Source: Marthasterias glacialis (taxonomy: Eukaryota > Echinodermata > Asteroidea > Forcipulatida > Asteriidae). Taken from it: DNA of 64,000 nucleotides. Below the pieces are notes generated by a model that was not told the origin of the DNA, searched no databases, and saw only the letters and a program-made list of their open reading frames with translations. Below are positions 24,075 through 36,557 of this stretch, piece after piece. The stretch's first letter is position 1, and each line of letters starts with the position of its first letter. The stretch covers positions 17,439,938 to 17,503,937 of the forward strand of contig OU452226.1 in assembly GCA_911728455.2 (NCBI GenBank). The letters run 5' to 3'. Made by a program: the position numbers and the translations under genes.

Positions 24075-24638
24075 ATGTATAATTGGTTTGCAATAACACC
24101 ATGTGATTATATCTACTTTGCTATATACAGTAGATTGTTCTGTGAGAACTTGTCTTGCTATTATTCTACTACCGCGGAGTAGATTTTCGGAATTCGAGAG
24201 ACAATGTAGTTCTGAAAAGAACTTTCCTGCTTTTTAAGTACTACCTGGGGGTAGGAAATCGGCCGGGACTACTACTCCTTTTTTCGCTTAGTGGATTGAG
24301 GGGACTTCTCGGATAACTTCACTACCGCGGAGTAAGTTTGTTCTCATACTCACTCTCTAGTGAGTTTGAGACCAAACTCACTCCGTGGTAATGAAGTTAT
24401 CCAAGAAGTCCCCTCAATCCACTAAGCGAAAAAAGGAGTAGTAGTCCCGGCCGATTTCCTACCCCCAGGTAGTACTTAAAAAGCAGGAAAGTTCTTTTCA
24501 GAACTACATTGTCTCTCGAATTCCGAAAATCTACTCCGCGGTAGTAGAATAATAGCAAGACAAGTTCTCACAGAACAATCTACTGTATATAGCAAAGTAG
24601 ATATAATCACATGGTGTTACCGCAAACCAAATATACAT
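24075..24638. mobile_element. near-perfect palindromic MITE, ~280-bp arms
   Basis: The whole segment folds on itself around a CTCT loop at 24355-24358, with only scattered mismatches out to ATGTATA/TATACAT at the ends. The arms contain ACTACCGCGGAGTA three times in variant form and a GAGGGGACTTCTCGG phrase. There is no coding potential. It lies nested inside the 20.9-26.0-kb inverted-arm element. Confidence 0.85.
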
Positions 24639-25715
24639 CAATTCAATAAATGATTATTTTTAAATGGCGATTATAGCCATTGGCACAACATTGTGTTTAC
24701 TTATATGAACATGTTTGGCAGTGCAGGACAAGGAAAGCAACAATTAAAGAGCATGTATTCTATAAATAAGCAAAAGTCTTTTAAATTACTTAAATTAATA
24801 TGTCAACTAAGGTAACAGTTTCTAAAATTAATGGTTTGCTTATATTTGATGTCTTTCACATCAAGGGAAAACTTGGCATGCACTTTTTTGTAAGTAGCAC
24901 TAAATGTTAGAGGAGGCAAAGAATGGGAATTGCATAGAAATGAAATATGAACTGAATAACGAATCATGGTAGAAAGAAAAATGAAAAGGATGATAATAAT
25001 ATTGATACTTACCATTCAGTCTTAACAGTTACCTTTTGTTTGTGCAGGAACATCACGGTAAAACAATGCGTCTTGACATGTCTACCTCACAGTGATTATG
25101 ATTATTCCCCAGAGTCACAGACTTCTGTAACTGAGATCATTTTGTACTTTAGGTATTAGTTTATAACATGAAATAACAACATTGATTAGTATTAACTAAT
25201 GAAGGGATGAAACTTAAAAGGGCAACTGTACAATTGAACAACAAACAGGAAGAATTTTTACCCCAGAAATGAATTGCACATTTGAAAAAGATACAAATAA
25301 TATCCCATGCATGCATGCAAATATGGAAAACAATTACTAGTTTTACAAATTTGGTGTCAAGTGATGGCCAAGTATGGAACTCTCCTCCCCTTACAAAAAA
25401 AACATGCAAAATATAAAATAACAGAAAATCAAAATCAACATGAACATTCCAATAAACACCTTTCATTTAAAGATAAAAATAAAATGAAAGTGTTTTGTAA
25501 AACTCCCAAAATTAAGTGTGAACACAAAAATATAAATTAAGTTTTACCTGTCAGTGTTAAAACTTCAAACTTGACTTGTCAATCTGTCAAAAGCTGAACA
25601 TGGCAAATCATCAACAGAAATTATTTTCTCAAAAGAAACAAGACTTAAAATTAAAGAAGATAAAAAAGGTTAATTGCATGTGCAGCATGTATTGTAGGCC
25701 TACAGAAACCAAGTA

Positions 25716-26008
25716 GGCAACATGCACTGAATGCATACACCATGCATGTACACCGCTAGCTGCGCGCGCGCCGAGACTGCCATCTAGTCAGCAAGAGACC
25801 CCACTGATTTCACCAAAACTACCCGCTCAATTTGCCGACCAAAAATGCATTTTGTTGCCTGCTTTCAGACGAAAATTCTATGTAAGTTTCATTGCTGAAC
25901 TCCATCAGGTTTTTGAGAAAAGGACGAAACAAATCATGAACTTACCTCTGTGCCATAGAGTCATGCATACCCTTGATGCTTTGCGAACGTCGAAAAGGTT
26001 TATTGCTA
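25716..26008 (-). repeat. right inverted arm with start-plus-donor
   Basis: On the minus strand this reads like 20928-21244 and contains ATGGCACAGAG|GTAAGT (donor after 25946). The donor agrees well with the consensus and faces the THAP exon, so this arm could hold the first exon of the minus-strand unit. Confidence 0.7.
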
Positions 26009-26009
26009 A

Positions 26010-27645
26010 CGCATGCACTTCACTCTGTACCAAAGATTATAGAGATGGGGAACTGGGCCTTTATCTACTGTTGCAAAGTGAAATACGCATGGGCGCCATT
26101 TCGGCAATTGATAGCAATTGGCCTTGTCTACACTTAGTACACATGTGGTGATGCAACACACCATAGAGCATGAACACACTATGCACTCAATAGGCTGGTT
26201 GTTTTTGACAAAATGGCGTTTTCAAGGGAAATGTTGGATCATAGAGCAGGGAACAGAGTGTTTCTAATTGCACTATGGTTGGATCACGGTTGGATTAAGA
26301 AATAAGTAATGGTCGTCAAATCTCGGCTGCTGACAAACTACAAATCAGTGATCGTTCAGAGCAGAGACAGTCCTTCAACATTTCAATCCAAGTAGGCCTA
26401 CACTTTCAAATTGGAAGAAGGGAATCATTGAATGGCATGACAATTTTGCCTACTGGATACAGTATATCCGATATTTTTCAGGCAGCCCTGTCGTTACAGT
26501 TGTATCTTTCTGGACAGGTGCACACATGGTAAGCAACAGGCTGTGATTGACGTCATAGCGAGGAGTCGTTAGTTCAAACAAGAACCAATGAGAATACTTT
26601 TTTTAGTGACATTAGCATAATGAGCTCCACTTTATAGTTTTACAGAACCATCAAGGTGCAACAACGAATAGTCTTACACACACCGTGTAGGATACTGTAC
26701 AGTTGTACATAAGAGCTGAAAATCATGTGCTGCAGTTTTGGGCACAGCATACTCGATTGGGCATAGGCATAAATGGCAATGAAAAAATAAAATATGGCAA
26801 ATGCAACAAAATGGTTCCGTCCGGCTGGCACGCCTTGATCAAGGCTATTAAAAGCTTTGCTAATCACTCTTATTTTTTGTGAACATCGTGAATTGGAATG
26901 TATTGATCTCTGGACCATTATTTAATTATCAGAATACATTTTGTATTGTGTAGTCGTAATTGTTAGATTTATCCACTCATAATACATTGTAAGCCATGGG
27001 TCATAGGCCAACAAGTCTTGTAGAAATAGGAGAATGCTGCAGCCTCGGAGGTGAAGGGAGGATTTATATATCAACATGTAGGGAATGACAACCTCTTCAA
27101 GAAAAAATTATGTTCTACTAAAAATATCGATTCACAAGGGAGAAGTGCAACATGGGGCCAACATCCAAGATGGCTGCTATTGTGTTAAATATGATAAAAT
27201 TACACTAAAATAAACAGAAATGTTGAGATCTTGCTTATTAAAAATTAAAAAAATGGAAGGACTTCACAAGAACAATGATTGTGACGATTTACAAATTGGC
27301 TTCCACTATCATGTAAAAAAAAATGTGTTTAGCAAATAATTAAGAATTTACTGTATGCCCTCATGGCTTTTGCAGTAGGTTGTAAACAGTGAAACAGAAA
27401 GTGAAATCATTGTTGTCAGAATTAGTTGGAAGAATTGAAGAGTTCTTCCCATTGCACAGCAAGCTTACGCAAATTTCAGAATGATTCGCACAAAAACAAT
27501 AACAATTGCATCTCAATAAAAATCCTAGTTGTTCGGCCTCTAAAGCAGGCCGATTAAACCATGGTTAAACATTATCATATTGGCTTTGCTTGATAGCAGT
27601 TCCTGCTGAAAACATTAGGTTTTCATAATTTTCCTCTTTCTTTTG
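26010..27645. other. no gene recognised
   Basis: AT-rich sequence with no supported gene. A CRE-type TGACGTCA lies near 26549. A 92-codon minus open frame (26640-26918) has a hydrophobic stretch but no start or splice context I trust. Confidence 0.4.
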
Positions 27646-27649
27646 GCTG

Positions 27650-28965
27650 GTGAGTTGCATGCCTGACTGTATGTGAGAACCGAAATGACATCTGCTCTTG
27701 AGTGGCAGTAGGGGGTGTTCATTCAACATCTATTAAATTGTGTCTGTACCCTCTATTGTAGGATTCTAACTGGCCTATTGACATCAGGCATGCTCAGTGG
27801 TCTAGTACATGTAGAAATGGCAACTGGTCTTGGGTGGGATGGGGGTTCATTCAACATCTGATTGTGTATGTAACCTTTGCTAATTATGGCAAAATCTGTT
27901 GATGTCAGATTTCTTCAACAATTTATATACCTGAAACTCGAGTATACTGGATACATTGAAATCCGTAACAGCATAACGAATTGAAAAAAAAGAAGTCATT
28001 TACATGACCGCTGCTTGAAAGCATTGCGTCTTCATCAATGCATTCATTCCACAAAAATGAACCAAGAAAGAAAACAAATTTTACATTTATACTGTACAAT
28101 CATCCTATCATCCATCCAGGGTAATCTAAAGTAAAATCTACTTGTGTAATTGTTAGTAGCAAGCTAAAGACAAAGTATATGATGAACTGCATCGACCATG
28201 CAGTTGTTGAAGGCACAAACCAGCAATGACCAATGCTGTAGCACGCACACCAGTGACAAAGTTTCAGAAAAACTTGGGGAATTTCTATTTTATAAATCAT
28301 GCGCAGATGAGTGGTCTTTTTGTATTTCAAGTCTTTTACGAGTATTTTTGTATGTTACCGCTTCACCAACAGAGGGCCTATACTCTCATTGTATTGAGTT
28401 GTTGTGAAAGCTCTTGCGAGAATTTGATGGTTCTTGCCTGTTTTGTAGCGTGGAAAGTAGTGAGATAACAGAGTCTAACAGCCCATATATTGAAAAAGAT
28501 GGGACTGTGTGTGTGTTGGCTTGCTAGGGTGCATTGTGTACATCATAATCATAAAATAATTGGTCTTTGAAATTAATATGACATGAATTGTAATAACTGG
28601 TCGATATTTCAATATAATTACACAAGTGATATCGATATCAAAATAGTATCAAGTATTTGAGTTTTATCGGTATATTGATGGACCATAAATTATACATGTA
28701 GGATTCTAACTGGCTTGTTTTCACTGCGTATGCTTTTTGGTCTAGTAGTAATGATATCTGCTCTTGAGTGGGGGTGGGGGTGGGGGTTCATCCAACATTC
28801 ATTCAATTGTTTATGTACCCTCTAATGGGTTGTTGTCACTGGGCATGCTCAGTGGTCATTGAGTAGGTGGGGGTGAGGGTTCATTCAACAGTCATTTAAA
28901 TTTTTTCTTTGACCCTCTAACTGGCATGTTTTCAGTGGGCACGCTCAGTAGTCTTGTTGTGAGAC
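27650..28965 (+). repeat. diverged repeats around GCATGCTCAGTGGTCT
   Basis: A block of about 110-140 bp recurs at about 27660, 27780, 28700, 28830 and 28920. Each copy combines ...TCTAACTGGCCT..., GGCATGCTCAGTGGTCTAGT, CTCTTGAGTGG.GGT and GGGGGTTCATTCAACAT. A further degraded copy lies at about 29940-29985. Spacing is irregular. No coding evidence. Confidence 0.65.
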
Positions 28966-29106
28966 AGCTTCTCTTAAGTTTTTTTCCTTCTGCAGAACTC
29001 TGGAAAGCACTGAGTTCATAGTGCTTATCTAACATTGTTGTAGGGTAAAAATACAGATTAATTTTTTTTTCCCCTGTGCAATTACTATATTATTGATTGA
29101 TTCTGC

Positions 29107-29941
29107 TAATAGACTGATTGCGCGACCAATGTTTACATGTCATGACGTGACGTATTGTGGGTAATACGTCATCTGGGCTGATGGCAAACTACGCACAAAT
29201 ACATGCTGTGACCGACAGAGTCACACCAAAAGTTGGCTTTTGGTAATAATAACACAGTTACTAAGCCATTTTATTCAAGTTGTATGTTGTGACATTGATA
29301 TTAATCTGATTACTGTTTCATAAACTACCAGTGTATTCTACTACAAAAGAGGTTTATTTTGAGTTATGCACTACCAGTATCGGACGACTACATGTATGTA
29401 GCCATCACCTGTTATTTTGTTTGTAATGTAGGCCTAAATCACTGTCCAAAAAGGGTAAAGAACATAGGAAAAGTGAGCATTTATACCTGGCCTTGCGAAA
29501 TTCCAAATAGGCAAAAGAATCACACAGTTTTGGAATGCAATTTCTTAGGATGATACAGCTTCAAAACTTTGAAATTCTTGTGTTGAAAAGTGTGTGATCG
29601 CGGTCGTCTGGCCTAAACGTTCCATTGTGCACTAGTACACATCATGCACATTAAATGTCTTGGAAATTGTGCAAGTAACAAATAAATTTTATTTGTTACT
29701 TGCACAATTTCCAAGACTTGCTGGAATTGTCCTTACTGGCTTTATTCAACCACTTGAAGGTGCCTAGTACAAACCCTGGAATATTTTTTGCAGATTTTGA
29801 GAAAGAAAAAGCCTCAATCTATTAAACATATGCAGCAATTATCATGTACCATACTGCACTTTCCTATGGAGGACGTCGTGTTTGTTTACATTTAATACCC
29901 ACAATAGGTCATGTGACGTGGGTCATGCAATCAGTCTATTA
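29107..29941. mobile_element. 835-bp TIR element
   Basis: Inverted ends TAATAGACTGATTGC (29107 onward) and GCAATCAGTCTATTA (ending 29941) are followed inward by further matching blocks, including TATTGTGGGTA and its complement. The outermost TA on each side may be the target duplication. The interior holds a perfect 30-bp-arm hairpin at 29657-29717. No transposase is seen. Confidence 0.6.
29657..29717. repeat. perfect hairpin, 30-bp arms, 1-nt loop
   Basis: The arms start GTCTTGGAAATTGTGCAAGT and the right arm is an exact reverse complement around a single T at 29687. The lack of a real loop argues against a microRNA precursor. It is more likely a recent inverted duplication or replication-slippage product. 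Confidence 0.9.
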
Positions 29942-30137
29942 CAGGATTCATAGTGGCCTGATGTTGCTGGGCATGTTCGTTGGTCTAGTGGTTAGAACAT
30001 CCCCTCTGCTCACCCCTAATGCCCCCTCCCTGCCTCATGACTTAGATTGAAGCCTGAAGCCACAAAACACTGAGCTCAAAGCTAGTCCCAAAAGCATTTT
30101 TAATTATTAATCAGTGCAGCATGTAATGTTTTCCCCC

Positions 30138-30294
30138 TTAACTCTTTCACTCCGTTAAGTCCATTTATGGCTACTTGTGCACAACTCAAATTGTCGGCAA
30201 AGCCATTTATGGCATAGATTTTGTACAGTATCAATTGACAAAAAAAATTCTGTCCATACATGTACGTGCAGAAATTCTGGAGTTAAAGAGTTAA
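30138..30294. mobile_element. 157-bp small TIR element (MITE)
   Basis: The element is bounded by TTAACTCTTTCAC and TTAAAGAGTTAA. A related copy lies at 46064-46217 and shares GCCATTTATGGC and GATTTTGTACAGTATC. TTAA flanks this copy on both sides, but the left flank of the second copy is TGAA, so a TTAA target duplication is not proven. Confidence 0.65.
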
Positions 30295-30299
30295 GATAA

Positions 30300-33045
30300 A
30301 GATGTAGCAGAATTACAGCTTATTAAATGAAGAAATCCTCAGTAAGGAAGAGGATTATAACTGGACAATCTTCATGATACTAAGATTTACTCTGACTAAA
30401 ACATGCAAATAATAATCATTTGTTCTCAAACTGTTTACATTTTTGTACAGAAGGATGTTGGTCAACAGTTTGTTATGAGCAAGAGACAACTTGAATGAAC
30501 TTTCTTGTGGATGAACTCTTAGAGGGATTTGATCATCAGATGGATCCATTGATCCACAGTCTTCTAGTGCAAACTTCATTTATCTGTTAGGAACCAATGA
30601 GGGTGTGGTTTGGATCTCAACTCAGTCTACCTCCAGGCTCTCTTTGTCAGTCAATCACAAGAACAAGACATGTAAGTACATGTATCTTGAATCATTAACC
30701 CTTTAGCTCTCAAACTGCCCAAAATTGGCCTGTGTGTTCTTTCTGCCCAAAACTGCCCTCCAAGTTTGACAAGTTGCAACTGGAGTTTTACCAATGCGAT
30801 TGAAGTTCACCAAACAGCCTTAAATATAATGCAATCCCAAAATTAAGATGGTTTAGAAATAAAATTAGAAAACTACAAAGGTCGGAAGTTTTAACATCAA
30901 TGCATGCAAAACCCTAAAATGAGTAGGTCTAGTTGATTTTTTGTACAGTGTATTTCATGTGCAATGTATACAGTAATGAAGACCAAGCTTGTTTTCATGG
31001 TAAACTTACAGGTGTTTTTACTGACGGGATAGCATGATTTAAAAGGATTTTATAGACAATTTTAAGTAAAGAAGATATCTGTAAACAATAGAGGCATTAC
31101 TGTATATAATATCAAAGGTATGTTTTGATTATTATTTATTGCTCACTTCTTATATATTTTAATTCTGTTGAGATAACAGATAGTTGACCAAACCTCTGAG
31201 GACAACTTTCCATGTCACAAACATTTACTTTGTACATAAACAATGTTTACTAATTTTAGTTGTTTTGTGTCATGTTTCCAACCTCTTAGTTTCACTTCTG
31301 GAAACTAAACAAAACAACTGTGCAAATCATTCAAAAGTAATTACCTCTACACAAAAGAAAAGTGCAACACATGAAAATTATAGCAACGAAAGCTATCTAA
31401 GCTTTCTGTGTTACAGTTAAAAATCTTTTGAATTTCCTAGGCGCATTCAAGGAGTGAATTAGTATATGTTTGATTGTGCGTAATTGCTAAAGAGTTAAAA
31501 TTTTATCAAATTTTGTGAATCTGATATTTTTGAGAAACTAACTTATTGATCCCTTCATCAAGAAAGAACTCAACTGACTCAGAGTGAGTCAGTCAGTTGA
31601 ATATTGGAATATTGGTGTACATTTATTGGAGAATCCTAACCATCAATAGGACCCAGGTAGACAGGCTGATTGCCAAATCTAAATTAAATTATCTACAATA
31701 AACATGAAATGACATGTAAGGTAGAAAGCAAAGGTAACTGAGTTGTCTGGTGATTTAATTAATTTATTATGCACTAATGCAGACACACCACATGAGCTCT
31801 TGATATGTTCTTAGTGTCAAAAGGCTAGGGATATAATTGTCTTATGTTCTTATCCCACTAAATCACATGTACAATATTGGTAAGATCAGTATTCACCTTT
31901 GTGTGACCCCACAGAATACAAGAAATGACACCATGTGGTAATTTAAGCCCAATCAGTCATGGAGTCACAAGAATAAAGTGAATGTTTTCAATGTTTGAGA
32001 ACATCAAGTTTTGGTCTCATGAGATCAAAACTAATTGTTTCACTCTTATTTTTTTTTTTAAAACTAGCATTTCATGCAAAATAAATTCAAGTGATTTTTC
32101 CCACCATGACCGTTTATATTTATTGTAAGTTTTGTGCAAATCTCTAGCAATTTTTTTTGTAATTTTTCCCAATGTTCACACCCTTTATTCTATCCACCAA
32201 AATATTTGGAAAAAAAGTGTGTAACAGAGATGCGATTTTGAGCCTTGAATACGACTCTACGATAATACTTCCATAAACTATGTTTACAAGCCGCCCTAGT
32301 AAAAATAGTACAACTTTAGTAAACATTTTATCAAAAAATGTTTAAATATGAGTTGGTGATAAAAATTATGAAAATTTAAATCTAAATTAACACAAAACCC
32401 TTTAAATGATGACTGCCGCTGTGGTAAAATATAGCAAAAGTGATAGAGGAGCGCCAAGTCCACAAGTACAAGCGTATTAAATTTTTGCGCACAGGACTTT
32501 AAACTGCCTGAAGATCCTGCTGCATGATCTTACCCATTTTCCCCATTATCATTGATCTCCATTTATAATTCATTGGAAATAGTGATTTGTATTCGTTGGG
32601 ACGAGGTTGCCACACAACTGCATTTTAGTGTTTGTCTCACCTGCCAATAATGGAATCTCCCAACTCCACTAATTACATGCTATGTAAGATGGCCATGTGA
32701 CTGTCAGTGATAGGGGTGGTGTAAGTGGTATCTCCCAGTGTACACAAACAATTGCACATGTTTGCCCACTCTGTCTATGTACTTGGATTGAAACATGGAA
32801 AGGTGACCTCGCATAAAATTTCTATTAAAAATGTATTTCCCGACATCCATACAGAGGTTGTTTTGGGATAAGCATGGCAAAATTGATGATGTAGTTTTAG
32901 CGACTAATGTTGTGAAAAACTCTTTGTTTTATCCAAAGCAGGCCGAAGGTAGCGCCCATGAAATTGAGGGTGCCATCGGCCCAAATTTACAATTTCATAC
33001 AGCCATAAATAGTTTAATACTCAATAGAACCAGTACAGACTCAGA
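30300..33045. other. no gene recognised
   Basis: AT-rich intergenic or intronic sequence. A small hairpin near 31570-31600 includes TGACTCA and TGAGTCA (AP-1-like) in inverted arrangement. No supported exon. Confidence 0.4.
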
Positions 33046-33049
33046 ATCG

Positions 33050-33743
33050 TAGTTTTCGACTGTTTTTTGCCCATTTTTTGTCAAAAATTGTGTTTTCCTC
33101 ATAACTCCTGTATTTTTGATCTGAATGTTTTGAAACTTGGCAAACTTGTACATTTTACCAAGATCAATATAAGTCGAACGTACATTAGTTACTGTAGTCA
33201 CCTTTTAGGGCATTATAATCCATTAATTTATCCCATTTTGGGGGGAAAAAACATTTTTTTGCTTACTTTTACTTAAAAATCAAAATGGATGCTGCCAAGG
33301 GCTCAGGAAAAAAAAGAATGCTTGTTTGACAAATCTAGATATTTTTGGGGTCTGAAAAGGCAGAAATTAGCATGTTAAAAATGTCCTATTGTTGAAAAAC
33401 TTTATATAATTTGACTCCCTAGTTACATGCTGAAAACACAAAGTCCAAGATGGGTGCCAAAATGGCCGCCATTTTGAATTTCCAAAACCATTACAGACTA
33501 TCACGTGACTCATTACTAGTTATCTCTTGTCTGGCAAAGAAACCAAAAATCAGTGGAAATTATGTTCAAAAAGTGGCCGAGGCAACAGCTAACCCCCGGT
33601 ATCAATTATTTTTTGACAACATGATCCTAGATATACTTTGGGAAAAGTCAGAAATTTGGCGGTGATCGGTCTAAGTGTTAAAAAGTTTCATGAAAAAAAT
33701 TGGTGCATTGTGCCCCCGCCCCCCCGGTCCTGATAGGGTTAAG
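33050..33743 (+). mobile_element. truncated copy of the TTAA-flanked element at 37.3 kb
   Basis: The body matches 37450-38213 (GACTGTTTTTTGCCCATTTT, TGAATGTTTTGAAACTTGGC, GATTCTAGATATA-like, CCGGTCCTGATAGGGTTAA end). The right end GGTCCTGATAGGG followed by TTAA is intact. The left CCCTATCAGGACC terminus is missing, so this copy is 5'-truncated and also carries internal deletions. Confidence 0.75.
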
Positions 33744-34450
33744 TCACTAGTTAACAGTTTTTTTTTTTAAATTTACATCACTTTGCGGGGCAGTGGGCGA
33801 GGAGAAGAAGGAGGAATATAATTAGGTATTTGAAAAACATCACCAGATTTGTCAAGTTGTAAATTTTTTTTACTAACGCAGTCCGGTGTGAATTTGAATC
33901 CTGGCTGTTATGCCCAGCTGTCTGGCTCCAAGTGAACATATCCATTAAATCATCAAACTACAAAATTTTCAAAAGAGTCTAGTTGCACTGTTGTGCATCA
34001 TGCACAATTAATTTGTAAGTTTTTTCATCACAGCAGTGCCTGAAAATGGGCTAAATAAAATAGTATCACAGAAAGTAACAGTGAAATAATGGCCTAGGAA
34101 GCCTGTGCCCTTACAGTTACCGATACACAAGCTACCCCCAACCAATTAATGGCTCGGCGGTGCTACTCTTTTTCGGAATTGTTGGGCATCTCTGGTGTAA
34201 TGAAATCCATTCAGTTTGGCCCCATGGGAATTACAGTGGGCATATTGTCAAAAATTTACTTATTAGGTTTAATACAAATGATTACTGCTGAGTATCTTCC
34301 ATTACCAGGAACATTTTTGTCAAGAATGAAGTATTGCTCATAGCCTGCAAGTAATTATAACATATTTTATTTCTTTCCTCTTTCTACAACAATACATAAC
34401 AACAATTATTTTTTATCTAATTGATAGCATTTCATCAATATGGTGACAAG
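33744..34450. other. no gene recognised
   Basis: No supported gene or repeat boundary was found in this AT-rich stretch. Confidence 0.4.
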
Positions 34451-34451
34451 T

Positions 34452-34743
34452 CAGGGGCGGATCCAGGATTTTCCAACAAAGTGGGGGGGCATGATATTTA
34501 CTGATCAAGCAGCAAATGATGATTGAAGGCAAGTTGTGGCAACTGCAAGTGCGTAGCGCGAAGCCCTAACAGCGTTTTTTACCCACCTCTTATTGTTTGA
34601 CATTACAGGGAACATTGTAGTATGATGTCGAAAGTTTATTTCTCATTGCAAGTGGGCGGGATGATATCTTGATTTTTTTTTCGCAAGGAAAAGTAGTGGG
34701 GGGGGGGCGTGCGCCCCTCATGCCCCCTCTGGATCCACCCCTC
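34452..34743. mobile_element. 292-bp TIR element, CAGGGGCGGATCCAGG type (hAT-like MITE)
   Basis: It starts CAGGGGCGGATCCAGG and ends CTGGATCCACCCCT. CAAGT occurs immediately outside both ends (34447-34451 and 34744-34748), probably a degraded longer target duplication. The CAGGG start is typical of hAT elements. No coding content. Confidence 0.7.
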
Positions 34744-34749
34744 CAAGTA

Positions 34750-35705
34750 GTATGTAAAGCTATCCAGACATTGTGTTAATAATGTTTAACTGAAAACTTT
34801 TGATTTTGCAGTGATTGAGCCGTTGAATTTCATATTTTGGTACAATGAAATTGTACATTTTTCAGAGTTTGAAGCTTTTGAATCGAGTCTGTTTCCTTCT
34901 TGCATTAATCTACAACAAACCTTTTGTTTTCCACAACTGTGAAACCTAACTGTAGGTTTATCTATTTAAGTTCTTGTTATTTGACTCAGCTATGATGTTT
35001 AGTAATTGAGATTGGAGTGGTAAACAAACCAAGTAGGTTCATGGATTTTTTTGGTTTACAGTTACAACCTTTTGGGGATAATTATGAAGGCACTTTGAGG
35101 GGAACTTGGAAGTTATAAATGCTTGTCATTTATAGTGATTATTTTAACAGAACAAAATATCAATGAAAGAAATATCAGTTAAAGTAAAACTTTTCTTGTC
35201 GGTATGAATGGTTGAGCTTGTCATACAAAGTAATGATTATTTTTAAATGATTGTTGTTTTTTTACATACCTAAAGTGACGCATTGGTCATCTGCTGTATG
35301 TATTTTTTTCAAACTGAGTTGTTTATAAAGAACCATGTGAATACCTCTGCAATGTACACAGGAGTACCCTTTGAAGATTTTACAAGACAATATTTTAGTA
35401 ATGACATTATTTTTGTGAATTGAAGGTGAATATCAGGATCATTATAATATATTGATGGAACCCTGACAATCAATATGATACAAGTCCTATTTGTCTTATT
35501 CAAGCAAGACACTACTTAATTTTAATGAACATACATTATTACCACAAAACTTCAATAAATAACAGTCAAAAAGTTTCAGTATTTTTGTAAATCACAATCA
35601 AGGCACATAAATTATTTTTTTTTGAAAGTGGCAATGATATTTGTTTTTGATAATTTTGCACATGTCACCAAAGTCAAAGTAATTGACAGTTTTATGGTAC
35701 TGATA
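34750..35705. other. no gene recognised
   Basis: AT-rich sequence, nothing supported. Confidence 0.4.
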
Positions 35706-35711
35706 TCCATC

Positions 35712-35965
35712 AGTGGGTCATTCCGTGTCAATTCAACACGCTTTTGGACCTGACAGTCAAGGATTGAAATAAAATTTGGTGTGCTGGTTGTACTGCTTGA
35801 GAAACCCCCAGAACCCAAATTTTATGTAATTCAGACAATAATTTTCTGAGATATGGGTTAATGAACTTTTGACTAATTAGGTTGACTCTCTGTGTTTTGA
35901 CAGCCATATCTCCAAAAGTAAAGCACCGGTACACTGTCCACTCAGCCATAGCACGCAATTTACTA
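35712..35965 (+). repeat. probable dispersed repeat starting GGGTCATTCCGTGTCAA
   Basis: The start resembles the TIR of the 14.9-kb MITE (TGGGTCATTCCAC). The interior has AT-rich sequence with CATATCTCCAAAAGTAAAG. I see no second terminus or second copy, so the call is tentative. Confidence 0.3.
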
Positions 35966-35984
35966 TTACATTAGAATATTCTAT

Positions 35985-36345
35985 TTTTATAGATTTAAGA
36001 GCTTTGCAAATTAGTTACAATTAAATTACAAAATGATCAATCTAAAACCATTCTTAAGACAAAATTTCGCAATTATAGCACTTAGTTTTCAATGAAAAAT
36101 TATGCCATTGCCATTTTTTGCAAGATGTTTTTTGTCTTCAAATTTCTCTTTCTGAAAATGTTCAAATCCTAAGTTGTCAATTTTTTTTACCGATTGTTTG
36201 CAGTTTACATGGATTTCAATTTATAAACAAGAAATTCTTAATTTTTAAAAATGATTTCAGCTTTGACAACAGTTAGGCTACCAATGAATGTAAAGATGTT
36301 ACACCAATAATATAGTATAGCTTAACTCAACAAGTATTGAATGGT
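35985..36345 (+). repeat. diverged repeat, copy at 46920-47360
   Basis: Collinear with 46920-47360: TAGATTTAAGAGCTTT, AAACCATTCTTAA, GATTGTTTGCAGTTTACAT, AAAAATGATTT.AGCTTTGAC and TGGTGTAAAAT recur in order. The 46.9-kb copy carries a tRNA-like insertion that this copy lacks. Confidence 0.65.
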
Positions 36346-36354
36346 GTAAAATGT

Positions 36355-36556
36355 TAAAGGGACACACCGGGCTATTTTGGGCTACAAACTAGAATATAAA
36401 GGTCTTGACATGGTCTTGAGGAGTAGAGATGAAATATCCTGAAAAGAAACCACCACATTTGGCCATTTTTCGAGAATTTTTAAAAAAAGTACAGTCCCGT
36501 GGTTTTTTCGAAGCGATTTTTTGGTTCGGATAAATCACGTGATCTTTGGAGTTAGT
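36355..36556 (+). repeat. dispersed repeat AAAGGGACACACCGGG
   Basis: This is the plus-strand counterpart of 23520-23745, with clearer sequence here: AAAGGGACACACCGGGCTAT, then GGTCTTGACATGGTC and GGATAAATCACGTGATC. Its right end runs directly into the hairpin-headed repeat at 36558. Confidence 0.65.
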
Positions 36557-36557
36557 T

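Larger units (their letters stand above)
20928..26008 (-). mobile_element. candidate ~5-kb inverted-arm element with THAP-type remnants
   Basis: The segments 20928-21244 and 25716-26008 are inverted copies of each other, apart from about 24 extra bases in the left arm. Each arm has an inward-pointing ATGGCRCAGAG|GTAAG start-plus-donor configuration (donor after 21012 on plus and after 25946 on minus). Between them, minus-strand exon-like pieces occur at 23732-23938 (THAP), 22485-22576 and 21885-22148. I infer a decayed DNA transposon with promoter or first exon in its TIRs. THAP domains are known from P-type transposases among others, but the superfamily is not determined and no target duplication was found. 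Two independent insertions of a repeat flanking a host gene would be an alternative. Confidence 0.4.

Noticed and set aside
25852-26151. 99-codon plus-strand ORF
   Set aside because: It is antisense to the right inverted arm and shows no domain or splice context.
29657-29717. microRNA precursor
   Set aside because: A perfect 30-bp stem with a 1-nt loop is not a Drosha/Dicer-type hairpin.
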